The notes: generated by a model not told the origin, from the letters alone. A stretch of DNA of 64,000 bases from Methylotenera_A sp040079935 (GCA_040079935.1 JBEBJI010000007.1:20733-84732), one strand, 5' to 3'. Positions 33,195 through 41,832 are shown, numbered from the stretch's first letter. Program-made: numbers and translations.

Positions 33195-33977
33195 TTAGCA
33201 CAACGCGTCCATGTGCTTCTTGAGCACGCGGCGCGCGAAGTAGGCGAACGTGATGGAGCTGCGCGTGGGGCGTAGAATCCAGTCGTGCGCCTCTTTCCCC
33301 AGTTTCTCGGGGATAGGCTTGATTTCGCCCGCTGCCGCTGCGAGGAGTTGCAGGCGCGCCGCTCGCTCGAACAGCTCGGCCAACACACACGCCTGCTCCA
33401 CGCTCTCACCGGCAACGAGCTGCCCGTGATGGGAAAGGAGCAGCGCTCGCTTGGAGCCGAGCGCGTCGGAGATGATCTGTCCCTCATCATTGCCGACCGG
33501 AATGCCCGGCCACTCCTTCAGAAACGCGCAGTCGTCGAAGAGCGGGCACATATCCATGTGGGAGACCTGTAGGGGAACCTCGAGCATGGAGAGCGCGACG
33601 ATGTGCGTTGGGTGCGTATGTATGATGCAGTTAACGTCCGGCCGTGCGTTGTAGACCCAGCTATGGAAGCGGTTCGCGGGGTTCGACATGCCCTTGCCGT
33701 CCAGCACCTTGAGGTCACTGTCAACGAGCAGGAGGTTCGAAGCCGTAATCTCGTCGAACCCGAGTCCCAACTGCTGCGTGTAATAGGTGCCAAGCTCCAT
33801 GCCGCGTGCGGTGATCTGCCCGGCCAGACCTGAGTCGTGACCGCCCTCGAACAGAATCCTACAGCTGAGCGCCAGCTTCTGGCGAACGGTCCAATCGCCC
33901 TGATCGAACAACCCATCCATCTGCTTCTTCGCTCCTTCGACCAGCTCTTCCTTGGTTTGCGTAAAAGTACTCGACAT
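33195..33977 (-). CDS. Class II aldolase/adducin family protein
   Basis: 260 aa. The zinc-binding HTHPTH and later SHHGQLV histidines, plus the N-terminal GGHDSGLAGQITAR and VDSDLKVLDGKGMSNPA, mark the adducin/fuculose-aldolase family. Reaction unknown; some relatives are decarboxylases or aldolases of sugar acids. GC-rich like its downstream DapA-like neighbour, with which it may form a catabolic pair. No regulator intact nearby: the MocR downstream is broken. Confidence 0.85.
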   Translation of the reverse strand: MSSTFTQTKEELVEGAKKQMDGLFDQGDWTVRQKLALSCRILFEGGHDSGLAGQITARGMELGTYYTQQLGLGFDEITASNLLLVDSDLKVLDGKGMSNPANRFHSWVYNARPDVNCIIHTHPTHIVALSMLEVPLQVSHMDMCPLFDDCAFLKEWPGIPVGNDEGQIISDALGSKRALLLSHHGQLVAGESVEQACVLAELFERAARLQLLAAAAGEIKPIPEKLGKEAHDWILRPTRSSITFAYFARRVLKKHMDALC

Positions 33978-34095
33978 TTTGCTCTAGTTCCTAGTGGTGC
34001 GCGCCATTGCGAAATATAGATGTTGCCCCGATACTGGGCCCATTGAAACCACCTGAATGAAAATGTCGCTGGGTCCAGCTAAAATTGCTAGTGCA

Positions 34096-34329
34096 CTAAG
34101 CATAGTGTTCAATCGGGGAATGATCTTCTATGCGCATAACCTTGCCGTCGATGACCAAAGAGGGTAGCCGGGTAATTCCCAGCGCTATAGCTTCGCTTGT
34201 ACGGTGTTTATTCATATCGAGATTGATGGACTCGAAGCTGTGAGTGGGCGTGGCAAATGCAGCGGTCATTGTGGCGCTGATACCTTGGCAAATATTGCAG
34301 CCATCATGGTAGAGAGTGACATTAATCAT
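34096..34329 (-). CDS. Small thioredoxin/glutaredoxin-like protein
   Basis: 77 aa with a redox CxxC (CNIC, residues 11-14) after the first strand and a cis-Pro motif (ITRLPSLVIDGKV). It lacks glutathione-binding residues, so it is closer to minimal thioredoxin-like proteins than to GrxC. Last gene of the 36.7-34.1 kb redox operon. Probably reduces partners such as the redoxin or the AhpD-like protein encoded upstream; this is inference. Confidence 0.75.
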   Translation of the reverse strand: MINVTLYHDGCNICQGISATMTAAFATPTHSFESINLDMNKHRTSEAIALGITRLPSLVIDGKVMRIEDHSPIEHYA

Positions 34330-34359
34330 GGTTTTTGTTCCTTTAAAAGATAGGGTTGG

Positions 34360-34626
34360 TTAGATTGTTTGTGCAAATAGTTTTCTCAAACATAGGTGCA
34401 CCTCTTGATTATCTATGGCAAGCAGCTCGTCAAGATGGATCAATTGCTTGTACTGTGTATTAAGGTACTCGACTTCATCTCGTGCTAATACGTCAGAAAT
34501 AATTGTGTGAATGAAGCGATGTGTTCCATCAGAGTTTTTCTCTAAGATAGTTGTTCGCTTTTGCAAAGTAGCACAGGCCTCTATGACATCAAGGAATTCA
34601 CAGTTGATGAGTTGATAATTACTCAT
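34360..34626 (-). CDS. Rof-like Rho-binding antiterminator domain protein
   Basis: 88 aa starting at the ATG at 34626 (a TTG 18 bp earlier is less likely). SNYQLINCEFLDVIEACATL matches the N-terminal strand-helix of Rof (YaeO; E. coli YQPINCDDYDNLELAC), and the following RFIHTIISDVLARDEVEYL matches its Sm-like core. Rof inhibits Rho-dependent termination. The C-terminal ~20 residues are less similar. Its place in a thiol-redox operon is unusual; it could couple transcription to stress. Family call is moderately confident. Confidence 0.65.
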   Translation of the reverse strand: MSNYQLINCEFLDVIEACATLQKRTTILEKNSDGTHRFIHTIISDVLARDEVEYLNTQYKQLIHLDELLAIDNQEVHLCLRKLFAQTI

Positions 34627-34640
34627 GATGCCGCTCTGAT

Positions 34641-34904
34641 TCAAGCGCAGTTTTCCATCTCGATGATTGCAAAACCTGTCGCTGCGATCTCTTGTGCTAC
34701 GGCTGGGTTAGGCGATTCCATGTGGCAATAGTTACATTCCTCAGCTTTCAAGCTTTCTGAGGGCAGTCCCTTGCTGGCGAGGTAGGTGCGCCCATAACCG
34801 AGGATTGTTTCTTGGTCTTTGAGGGCAGATTCAACCAAAATGTCAAAGTGCATTCGCAGCCCATCTGGACGCTGCACGTAGGTGTCGTAAACAGAAATCT
34901 TCAT
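34641..34904 (-). CDS. DUF2024 family protein
   Basis: 87 aa. KISVYDTYVQRPDGLRMHFD and the ECNYCHME motif (Cys-x2-Cys-His) are the DUF2024 signature. The family is small, of unknown function, and the CxxCH suggests metal or redox chemistry. Flanked by the redoxin and Rof-like genes with 13-14 bp gaps, so cotranscribed. Confidence 0.85.
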   Translation of the reverse strand: MKISVYDTYVQRPDGLRMHFDILVESALKDQETILGYGRTYLASKGLPSESLKAEECNYCHMESPNPAVAQEIAATGFAIIEMENCA

Positions 34905-34917
34905 ATCTATCTTTCAA

Positions 34918-35403
34918 TCAGGTTAAGGGTTGTTTTGTCAAAAGCTGACCGACGAACGTACCTAGTACCAAGTCGTCCACATGCCCAAATTCATGCAAAC
35001 ACAGCTCGCCATCTGGCGCGAACACCAAGGTGCTCGGCGTTCCCCGAAGTTGCCATGCCACCATAGTTTTGGGGATAGGGCTACCGTCGTCGGAAGCTGC
35101 ATCCACACCCACCGGAAAGCACAACCCGTACTCGTGAATGAAGGCCTCCAGCGCATGCGGTTGCATGGCCGCGTGGTGTTCAAACACTGCGTGCAGCCCA
35201 ATCACGGTGAGCGGCAACTTATGCGAAAGTTCTTGGAGTTTTTTGAGTTGAGGGATGCTTTGGGCCACACATCCCGGGCACAGCATCTGAAACGCTCCCA
35301 CGACGACCACGCGCCCCTTGAATTGCTCTAGGCGCTGAGCCACACTGGTGTTGAACCATTGGCTGACCGACCATGAAGCTGGGTTTTCAAGAGACGCGCT
35401 CAT
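34918..35403 (-). CDS. Redoxin (AhpC/TSA-TlpA-like) protein
   Basis: 161 aa thioredoxin-fold protein. The active site is LCPGC following VVVVGAFQM, and cis-Pro occurs in LRGTPSTLVFAPDGEL. No signal peptide. Such redoxins often reside with AhpD-like and DUF2024 genes and are presumed thiol peroxidases or oxidoreductases. It ends 13 bp before DUF2024 and starts 3 bp after the AhpD-like stop. Confidence 0.85.
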   Translation of the reverse strand: MSASLENPASWSVSQWFNTSVAQRLEQFKGRVVVVGAFQMLCPGCVAQSIPQLKKLQELSHKLPLTVIGLHAVFEHHAAMQPHALEAFIHEYGLCFPVGVDAASDDGSPIPKTMVAWQLRGTPSTLVFAPDGELCLHEFGHVDDLVLGTFVGQLLTKQPLT

Positions 35404-35406
35404 GGC

Positions 35407-35946
35407 TTAAGCCTCTTTCAGTGCTACTTTGGGGAAATCTAGCGGGACATTGAAGGCTACGTTGACGTAATTGGTAAATAGATTGAGTGCAACATGTGCC
35501 ATGATTTCAACGATTTCTCCGTCGTTGAAACCAGCTGAGCGAACAGCTTCGACATCGGTTTGCGAAATAGCCGCACGCTGTTCAACAATTTTGAGTGCGA
35601 ACGTGAGCGCAGCTTGGGTCTTGGGGTCGGTTGATTTCCCTACCTGTGCCGCAGACATATCGTTTCCGCTGACACCCGCATTTTGCCCCAGCACTGTATG
35701 TGCCGCCAAGCAGTATTCGCAGCGATTGTGGTTTGCGACAGCTACAGCAATTTTTTCACCCAGCTTTGCACCCAACGCACCCGAGCTCAATGCACCAAAC
35801 GAGCCCCACATGCTCTTGAGTGCAACCGGTGAATTGGAGACTGCCTTAAACATGTTAGGCGTTGCGCCAAAAGCGGCGTGAATTTGTTTGAGCATTTCTT
35901 GGCTTGCAGGGGCGGCTGTTGTGGTATTGATATTGATGTAAGACAT
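35407..35946 (-). CDS. Carboxymuconolactone decarboxylase (AhpD-like) protein
   Basis: 179 aa with the AhpD/CMD active site CEYCLAAHTVLG (Cys-x2-Cys-x3-His). Starts at the ATG at 35946, preceded by AGAAAGG; a TTG further upstream is not needed. AhpD-like proteins act as disulfide reductases/peroxidases with a redoxin partner, encoded here by the next gene. Between the secreted protein (38 bp upstream) and the redoxin. Confidence 0.88.
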   Translation of the reverse strand: MSYININTTTAAPASQEMLKQIHAAFGATPNMFKAVSNSPVALKSMWGSFGALSSGALGAKLGEKIAVAVANHNRCEYCLAAHTVLGQNAGVSGNDMSAAQVGKSTDPKTQAALTFALKIVEQRAAISQTDVEAVRSAGFNDGEIVEIMAHVALNLFTNYVNVAFNVPLDFPKVALKEA

Positions 35947-35984
35947 GGTGATACCTTTCTGGTTGGGTTGAATCAAGGGAGAAC

Positions 35985-36737
35985 TTACTTATTGACTTTG
36001 CCAGGCAAAGACAGATCGCCCGAACCGATCTTGAATACATCGACGACGCAAAGTAACGGGTTGTGTACGCTGGCATTCACACGCAGTGCAGCGGTGACAC
36101 CATCAAACGTGGCCGCGTTAACAGCACCGATATCGTCGAATGGCACGCGTACTTCAACAGAATCTTTTTTGAAGATCGGATTCCATCCTGGGCTGTCGAT
36201 CAGAATCGGCAGTCCGGGCCATGTTTTGGGCAACTTGGGCTTGGCATCTTTTGGAATATCGACGACTTTGAGTGCGCCTTTACCGCAAGCTTCATCTGGT
36301 TGCAACACAACCCAGTGTGAGTGCCAAACATCGCCATCACTGTTGGGATCGCCATCACCGTTTTCATCAAATAGTGGCGTGTCGTCAAAGTCGGAGTGAG
36401 AAGTAACTGCAAAAGCAAGAATGCCGGCCTTCGGCTCGAAGCCCACCGTAGATGGATCTAACGATGTGGGCCACACGTACGAGAAAACCATGCTACCCGC
36501 TAACTTACCCGACTTGGTGGGTTTTGATGAGCCCGCTTTGCCTGACACTGCCATATGAAACACAGCGACATTGCCGTCTGAAGTGATTTTTGTATGGACA
36601 ATATCAAATGGTGCCTTAACATCCTTTTTCGATTGGGTTTGGATTCCGCCGCTGTGATGCTTCTGAGCAATCACGAGACTACTACCGAGCATTAATACAA
36701 TGCCAATTGCCAGCTGGTTTAGTTTGTTAACTTTCAT
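35985..36737 (-). CDS. Secreted protein of unknown function, first gene of redox operon
   Basis: 250 aa with a cleavable signal peptide (~1-24, SLVIAQ). The mature part is predicted beta-rich. The region around DENGDGDPNSDGDVWHSHWV (~140-160) has a calcium-loop-like Asp/Asn pattern followed by a His-x-His. One Cys follows in DEACGKG and another near the C-terminus (PLLCVVD), possibly a disulfide. No family was recognised. It has an AGGAGAACAC RBS and faces the divergent AraC regulator 123 bp away. Confidence 0.75.
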   Translation of the reverse strand: MKVNKLNQLAIGIVLMLGSSLVIAQKHHSGGIQTQSKKDVKAPFDIVHTKITSDGNVAVFHMAVSGKAGSSKPTKSGKLAGSMVFSYVWPTSLDPSTVGFEPKAGILAFAVTSHSDFDDTPLFDENGDGDPNSDGDVWHSHWVVLQPDEACGKGALKVVDIPKDAKPKLPKTWPGLPILIDSPGWNPIFKKDSVEVRVPFDDIGAVNAATFDGVTAALRVNASVHNPLLCVVDVFKIGSGDLSLPGKVNK

Positions 36738-36860
36738 GTGTTCTCCTTAAATCTGCCTAAACTCGCAAAGGCCATTCCCATGCGACAGACGTTGCATTTT
36801 GAGTGATATGTTTGTACTATAGGTGTCTTATCGTTCATAAAATATACCTAATTATACAAA

Positions 36861-37733
36861 ATGATGATGGAACCCGTAGATCGCCTGTCGACACTGTTGG
36901 AGCGTTTTCGTATCCGCACCCGGATGTCGTTCTCTGGGCTGATGTGTGGCAAGCATGAGTTTGCCAAGGAAGCCAACAAAGCTTATCTGCATGTATTGAG
37001 AAGAGGCTCGATGGAGATTCGTCATCCAAGGGCGAAAGGGGTGCCAGCGCGAATAACACTTAACGTGCCGTCCCTTATCTTTTACCCGCGCCCGTTCTCC
37101 CACCAGTTCCATAATGCGCCGCATGACGGATCTGATTTCACTTGTGCGGAAATCGCGTTTGAGGGCGGTCAGTCTCATCCGATCGTGCAAGCGCTGCCAC
37201 CGCTGGTCTTACTGCGACTGAACGAGGTTGACGGATTGCAAGAGTCGTTGAATTTACTATTTGCCGAAACTGAACACGTACGATGCGGACACCGAGTGTT
37301 GGCAGATCGGCTGTTTGAGGTGGTGCTGATCCAGTTACTGCGCTGGCTTCTTGATCACCCGTCGCACGCCAAGATCAACAACGGTTTGCTGATGGGGCTT
37401 TCGTCGCCTCAGCTAGCCAAGGCACTTACCGCGATGCACGAATCTCCAGGTGAACCTTGGACAGTGGAGCAATTGGCCCAAGCCAGCGGTATGTCGCGAA
37501 CAGCGTTCGCCGTGAAGTTTAAACAGCTGGTCGGTCAAACGCCTGCGGAATATGTTGCAAATTGGCGATTGACGATTGCGCAAGCACGGCTGCGCGAGGG
37601 TGTTCCATTGAAAATCCTTGCTGGAGAGTTGGGATACAGCTCTCAATCAGCGTTAACACGAGCCTTCACCGCGAGGTTGGGCGTTTCGCCGCGCGAATGG
37701 CTTTCTCAGGGTGTAGAAGGGTTAGAAGTCTGA
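36861..37733 (+). CDS. AraC-family regulator (cupin_6 N-terminal domain)
   Basis: 290 aa. N-terminal cupin-like sensor (~1-170) and a C-terminal AraC-type double helix-turn-helix (~190-285), with WTVEQLAQASGMSRTAFAVKFK and AGELGYSSQSALTRAFTARLGVSPREW. It is divergent from the secreted-protein/AhpD/redoxin operon and likely activates it. Three adjacent ATG codons (36861, 36864, 36867) make the start uncertain by two residues. Confidence 0.9.
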   Translation: MMMEPVDRLSTLLERFRIRTRMSFSGLMCGKHEFAKEANKAYLHVLRRGSMEIRHPRAKGVPARITLNVPSLIFYPRPFSHQFHNAPHDGSDFTCAEIAFEGGQSHPIVQALPPLVLLRLNEVDGLQESLNLLFAETEHVRCGHRVLADRLFEVVLIQLLRWLLDHPSHAKINNGLLMGLSSPQLAKALTAMHESPGEPWTVEQLAQASGMSRTAFAVKFKQLVGQTPAEYVANWRLTIAQARLREGVPLKILAGELGYSSQSALTRAFTARLGVSPREWLSQGVEGLEV

Positions 37734-37845
37734 CGGTAAGGTCGTTTTTCCAGCAATATTTCCGTCGTCTGAGCTGATTCGTCACCGTTCAACACCATCC
37801 CAAATACGAGCGTCATTGACAATCGAGTGGGTGTCATTCCAAAGG

Positions 37846-38556
37846 TCAGCTTCGCGTTCCGTGCAACACCTGCTTTTGGTTACTTAGTGCATGTTCTACT
37901 GCCAAAATATTTAAATCAATTAAATCCTCCTCTGAGACATCAATAATGCCATCCATTTGTTCAAGCGCCCATTTAAAATCATGCGCACTTAAAGGGGGGT
38001 GTGGCGTCAAAAATGTTTTATTTTCGGGGTGAGGGTTTTGATTAAGGTCATGTGAGTGGTTTATTGGATAGCGTTTATTAGCAAGTAATTTGCTAATAGC
38101 GAATGCAGATAATAAAATAATGCACACATTCACCAGAACCACTTTATAGCAAAACTCCCAGCCTAAAGCATGGATTTTTTCACCTCCAAGAACAGCAATA
38201 AGTGCAGTTGCGGCGCTAGGGGGATGTAAGCAGCGCATTAAGTGCATCAAGATAATTGAAAGCGCTACTGTGGTTGCTGCAGCAATGCTTATGTTGGTGA
38301 TAAATTGCGCGCACGCAACGCCAATCATTGCGGAGATTAAGTGCCCGCCAAATACAGGCCAAGGTTGCGCCATTGGGCTATGCGGAGCAGAAAATATTAA
38401 ACATGCCGTTGCCCCCATCGATGCCAATACTAGCAACGAAAACGTGCTGCTTGATGAAATAGACTGCATAAACACCGACAGGATACCAATTGCAGCAAAA
38501 GCGCTTAATGCCGAAACCAGTATCACGCGCCAGTGTAAATGTTCATTTACTAACAT
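37846..38556 (-). CDS. HPP-family integral-membrane protein
   Basis: 236 aa. Four membrane segments in the first ~160 residues and the name-giving motif RCLHPPSAATALIAVLGG. HPP proteins in plants/cyanobacteria have been linked to nitrite transport, which would suit the neighbouring NO reductase cluster. A soluble C-terminal ~75-residue tail follows the membrane part. Its start overlaps the previous gene's stop (TAATG). Confidence 0.85.
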   Translation of the reverse strand: MLVNEHLHWRVILVSALSAFAAIGILSVFMQSISSSSTFSLLVLASMGATACLIFSAPHSPMAQPWPVFGGHLISAMIGVACAQFITNISIAAATTVALSIILMHLMRCLHPPSAATALIAVLGGEKIHALGWEFCYKVVLVNVCIILLSAFAISKLLANKRYPINHSHDLNQNPHPENKTFLTPHPPLSAHDFKWALEQMDGIIDVSEEDLIDLNILAVEHALSNQKQVLHGTRS

Positions 38557-39194
38557 TATATGGGAGTTATTGGAAAGCTTTCATCCGAAGTTTTTGTAAT
38601 GCTAGCTACTTTTGGGTTTACAAGCGCCTTTTTTAGCAGATAAAGCGTATAGATACTGCTAATGCCTATTAACATAGCTCCTAAGCGTTTTTGGTCATCT
38701 AAGCCGTATTGCACGCAAAGCCTCGTTGGACTTTCAATGTACAGCCAAGCTAGACGAAGCAAGGTGGCTAGCGCTTCTAAGTGTAAAATGCCACGCAGAA
38801 TCTGCCCAAAATTCTGCCATGCAAAATACAGTGGCAAGCCTGCTAATAATGGCAAACTGAGTATTTTTGCAGCATCCACCCAAACATTTTCTACCGCTAA
38901 ATCTAACAGGCGTGGAATCATCCAAACCATCATAGTGCTAATACTAAGCAGCAACAAGGCGACACACAGCATTTTTGTTTGGTAAAGTATATGCGGATAC
39001 CTTTTATTGAGTTGCTGACCAATCGCTACGCCAATAAGTACTAAAAGACTCAGCTGAATCAGCATGTGTGACAGCATGCTGTGCTTTAACCAAGTGGCAA
39101 GCGGTGGCGATACGATCACCAACCAGCATAAGGCAATGCCAAGAGCGCGTTTAGATGATGCTAAAGTATAAAAACTAAAGTAATTGCCGTACAT
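38556..39194 (-). CDS. Membrane protein, orf1 of the norSY-senC-orf1 type cluster
   Basis: 212 aa with about six membrane spans. Histidines in the first half (LKHSMLSHMLIQLS) resemble the CtaG/cytochrome-oxidase-assembly motif HxLxH, so a copper or heme assembly role is plausible. It follows the SCO-like gene with a 20-bp overlap at its start. The order subunit II, subunit I, SenC, membrane protein is that of norSY-senC-orf1 described in nitrosomonads. Confidence 0.7.
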   Translation of the reverse strand: MYGNYFSFYTLASSKRALGIALCWLVIVSPPLATWLKHSMLSHMLIQLSLLVLIGVAIGQQLNKRYPHILYQTKMLCVALLLLSISTMMVWMIPRLLDLAVENVWVDAAKILSLPLLAGLPLYFAWQNFGQILRGILHLEALATLLRLAWLYIESPTRLCVQYGLDDQKRLGAMLIGISSIYTLYLLKKALVNPKVASITKTSDESFPITPI

Positions 39195-39801
39195 TTTTTT
39201 CTGCTTCGTCCAAGTCGTTTAACTCTACAATGCGCACTAAATGGCTGGTTCTATCTACAATATGCAAGGCGGCATTGTGATCGAAGCCACCGAAATCATC
39301 GTTAATTGTTACAACGCCGAACACTTTTTTTAAAGCAGCGTTATCGCTTTCAGAAGTTGGGCGTGCCGTTTGCCACAAGCCTTGGCTTTTATCTAAACGT
39401 AGCATATAGCTTTGTAAATTGGCGACATTGTCGCGTGTTGGGTCAAACGAAATAGAGATGACTGCAACCTTTCCTTGTTTAATTTCAGACGCAAGCCGCG
39501 TGGCCAATTGTGAAGAAACGCTGCCTAAAGTATTACAAATAGTCGCGCAACGCGTATAAATAAAATTAACCACCAATACACGGCCGCGTAAATTTTGAAA
39601 GTTACTCAATTGCCCAGCCGCATCTTGCAAGGCAACATTAGGCAGCAAACGCGGGCGTGCTACTACATCTGCTTTACGCCAACATACAGAAGTAAAGCAA
39701 CTGAAGCGTTGGGTAATATTGGCTGTCACCGTAAATGCAACAGCGAGCACGCCAGCCGCGACTATAGTTGCAACCAGTAGTTTTGCAGCACTACTTTTCA
39801 T
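39175..39801 (-). CDS. SCO1/SenC copper chaperone
   Basis: 208 aa starting at ATG 39801 (a TTG frame extends to 39819). One membrane anchor (~6-26) and the thioredoxin-like SCO domain with CxxxC (CATIC) in IYTRCATICNTLG and the distal His in GGFDHNAALHIVD. It loads copper into CuA of the subunit II encoded upstream. It overlaps both neighbours (11 bp and 20 bp), so translation is coupled. Confidence 0.9.
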   Translation of the reverse strand: MKSSAAKLLVATIVAAGVLAVAFTVTANITQRFSCFTSVCWRKADVVARPRLLPNVALQDAAGQLSNFQNLRGRVLVVNFIYTRCATICNTLGSVSSQLATRLASEIKQGKVAVISISFDPTRDNVANLQSYMLRLDKSQGLWQTARPTSESDNAALKKVFGVVTINDDFGGFDHNAALHIVDRTSHLVRIVELNDLDEAEKNVRQLL

Positions 39802-41260
39802 CCGAGTATCGCCCTGCAAATAGTTGCTTGATAATGAATGCTGTGATAAACAGCATAGCGGTAATGACTAATGCGCCAAACACTGTGCCAGCGCGGTCAT
39901 AAGCCATCCATTCTGTCCAATGGGTTGCCCAGCGACGTGGTACACTTGCCCAGCCACCCAGTAAAAATGTGACACAAAACAAGGTGCCTCCCATAGCAAA
40001 AGCCCAAAAAATGACGTTTTGCCATGTGTTAATCAAACCGCGTTTAATATCAAACGCATATAAGCTAAAGCCAATTAACATAGGCAACAATCCAACCAGT
40101 AAATATAAGTGAAAGTGACCAGGTACCCAAGTGGTGTTGTGCATCACTTTGTTGGCGTGAATCGTGCCATCTACAATGGCGGGAATCACTCCTATCGCCC
40201 AGCCAAACATAGATAATAGTAACCAGCGCGCAGGTGCGTCCCACTGAACATTAGCTTTATAAACGAGCATGAGCGCGCCATAAACTGTTACCAATAGCAC
40301 AGGTATGCCGCTTAAATATGACACGATTTGCCCCATCGCTAATAGGCTTTTCGGCATCACGCCATCAAGCAGCAAGTGGTGCGGGTATACGGCCATGACA
40401 AATAATGTGACGCAAGCCCAAGCTGCATAGAATACCCGCGATACTTTCCAAGGGCGGCCTGTGTATAGTGGCAATAGCTCGTACACGGCGATAACAGCCA
40501 TATAAATAGAGGCGTTGATGAATACGTGACCGAAAAAATAAATCATGTTTTTAGCCAGCAGTGGGTTAATGGTAAGCTCAGGAAAGTACAAGTTTGCTAG
40601 CGTAACTGCCAATACAATGGCCCCCACCAAAATACCCACCACGTTCACGATAATCACCATGCTACTGGCCACCACAGTGGGTGGGTGGTCTTTATTGATT
40701 TTGCCACTGATGAGTTGATTTAAGCCTAAGCCATGCAAAATACTGCCGTATTGGCGCGTTATTGCTAGTGCCGCATCGAAGTAAAAAGCTAGAAAGCCTA
40801 CGCCAATAAACAATAGCCCTGCAATAAACGCGGCGGCGGCGTTAGCACTCCACACACCCATTGATTTTGCCGGTAATGGCCATAAGAAAGTCCAGCCGCC
40901 TGAATAACCGCCAATAAAAATTGCACCCAAAATTAGCAGCACGCCAGTCATAAAAAATGCATAATTCAAGTGTAAAAACTGTGCGTTTAAATGTACATAT
41001 CGGCGCAAAAACGCCCACATTACACCTGCGCCGCCCAGCCCCGCAATGCCAACCATGCCAGCACCATGCATGGTGAGTAGTTGATAAAATTTATCGGCTG
41101 GCACGTTTAGCCACCCCGCTTGGGATGCCCGCATAGCGATACCCATAAACATCATCAGTAAAATGACGGCGAATGTAGTGCCCATGTAAAGCTTGATGCC
41201 CAAGACTTCTGTAGGGCGCATAGAGTGTGTATTTGGATATTTATTCTGTGTGAGAGTCAT
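39791..41260 (-). CDS. Heme-copper oxidase-family subunit I, probable NO reductase (sNOR-like)
   Basis: 489 aa, 12 membrane segments. Heme/copper ligands are visible: LTMHGAGM (low-spin heme), FGHVFINASIYM and VYPHH (CuB), and GHFHLYLL (heme a3/b pair). The residue four after the first CuB His is Asn instead of the Tyr that is crosslinked in oxygen-reducing A/B-type enzymes, and the E/Y pair of GHPEVY is absent, which argues for NO rather than O2 reduction. The gene order (II-I-SenC-orf1) matches norSY-senC-orf1, and an NsrR-like regulator is divergent. Activity is inferred. Confidence 0.8.
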   Translation of the reverse strand: MTLTQNKYPNTHSMRPTEVLGIKLYMGTTFAVILLMMFMGIAMRASQAGWLNVPADKFYQLLTMHGAGMVGIAGLGGAGVMWAFLRRYVHLNAQFLHLNYAFFMTGVLLILGAIFIGGYSGGWTFLWPLPAKSMGVWSANAAAAFIAGLLFIGVGFLAFYFDAALAITRQYGSILHGLGLNQLISGKINKDHPPTVVASSMVIIVNVVGILVGAIVLAVTLANLYFPELTINPLLAKNMIYFFGHVFINASIYMAVIAVYELLPLYTGRPWKVSRVFYAAWACVTLFVMAVYPHHLLLDGVMPKSLLAMGQIVSYLSGIPVLLVTVYGALMLVYKANVQWDAPARWLLLSMFGWAIGVIPAIVDGTIHANKVMHNTTWVPGHFHLYLLVGLLPMLIGFSLYAFDIKRGLINTWQNVIFWAFAMGGTLFCVTFLLGGWASVPRRWATHWTEWMAYDRAGTVFGALVITAMLFITAFIIKQLFAGRYSDEK

Positions 41261-41281
41261 GATCTTTCCTTTGATGAAGGT

Positions 41282-41794
41282 TTATTTCGTAACTGTAATT
41301 TCTGCAACCATGCCATGGTGGGCTAAGCCGCAGTACTCTAGGCAAAGTATTTTGTAAGTGCCCGCAGTGTTAAAGGCATAGCGCACTTTATTGGTAAGTG
41401 ATGGCATTACTTGCATTTGAGCGACAATTTTGTTGTTAGGCGCATAGAGCGCAAAGCCATGATTCACATCTTTACTGGTTAGCAAAAACTCAATTATTTC
41501 GCCTACGCGCACCTTGTCGTCTGACATTGTCCATAGCCATTGTTGCGCTTGTACGTCAATTTGGCGCGTAACTTCGTCTTTATCATTATCGTGCGGCCAA
41601 GGCGTAAGCGTAAGCGTTGTTAGTACGACGCCCAGCACGGCAATCAGCAAAAACAAGTAAATCCGTGCTTCATAAGCACGCTTGGCCACCTTCTCAAAAG
41701 CCAAACTTTTTTTACTATTGGCTATTACCCATGCAAATACCGCAGTTAGTAGTAGCATCAACGTTGCGCTGATAATAAGTGCAATATTTTGCAT
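41282..41794 (-). CDS. Heme-copper oxidase-family subunit II with CuA
   Basis: 170 aa. Starts at the ATG at 41794, preceded by GGAG (the TTG at 41806 would overlap that site). Two membrane spans (~7-27 and ~47-67) then a cupredoxin domain. CuA ligands are intact: CLEYCGLAHHGM (Cys-x3-Cys-x3-His-x2-Met) plus the upstream His of DVNHGF, and the aromatic QQWLW electron-entry patch. Accepts electrons from cytochrome c for subunit I. Confidence 0.88.
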   Translation of the reverse strand: MQNIALIISATLMLLLTAVFAWVIANSKKSLAFEKVAKRAYEARIYLFLLIAVLGVVLTTLTLTPWPHDNDKDEVTRQIDVQAQQWLWTMSDDKVRVGEIIEFLLTSKDVNHGFALYAPNNKIVAQMQVMPSLTNKVRYAFNTAGTYKILCLEYCGLAHHGMVAEITVTK

Positions 41795-41832
41795 CACAAT
41801 CTCCAATCAATCTGTATTTAAAGAGTCTTAGG

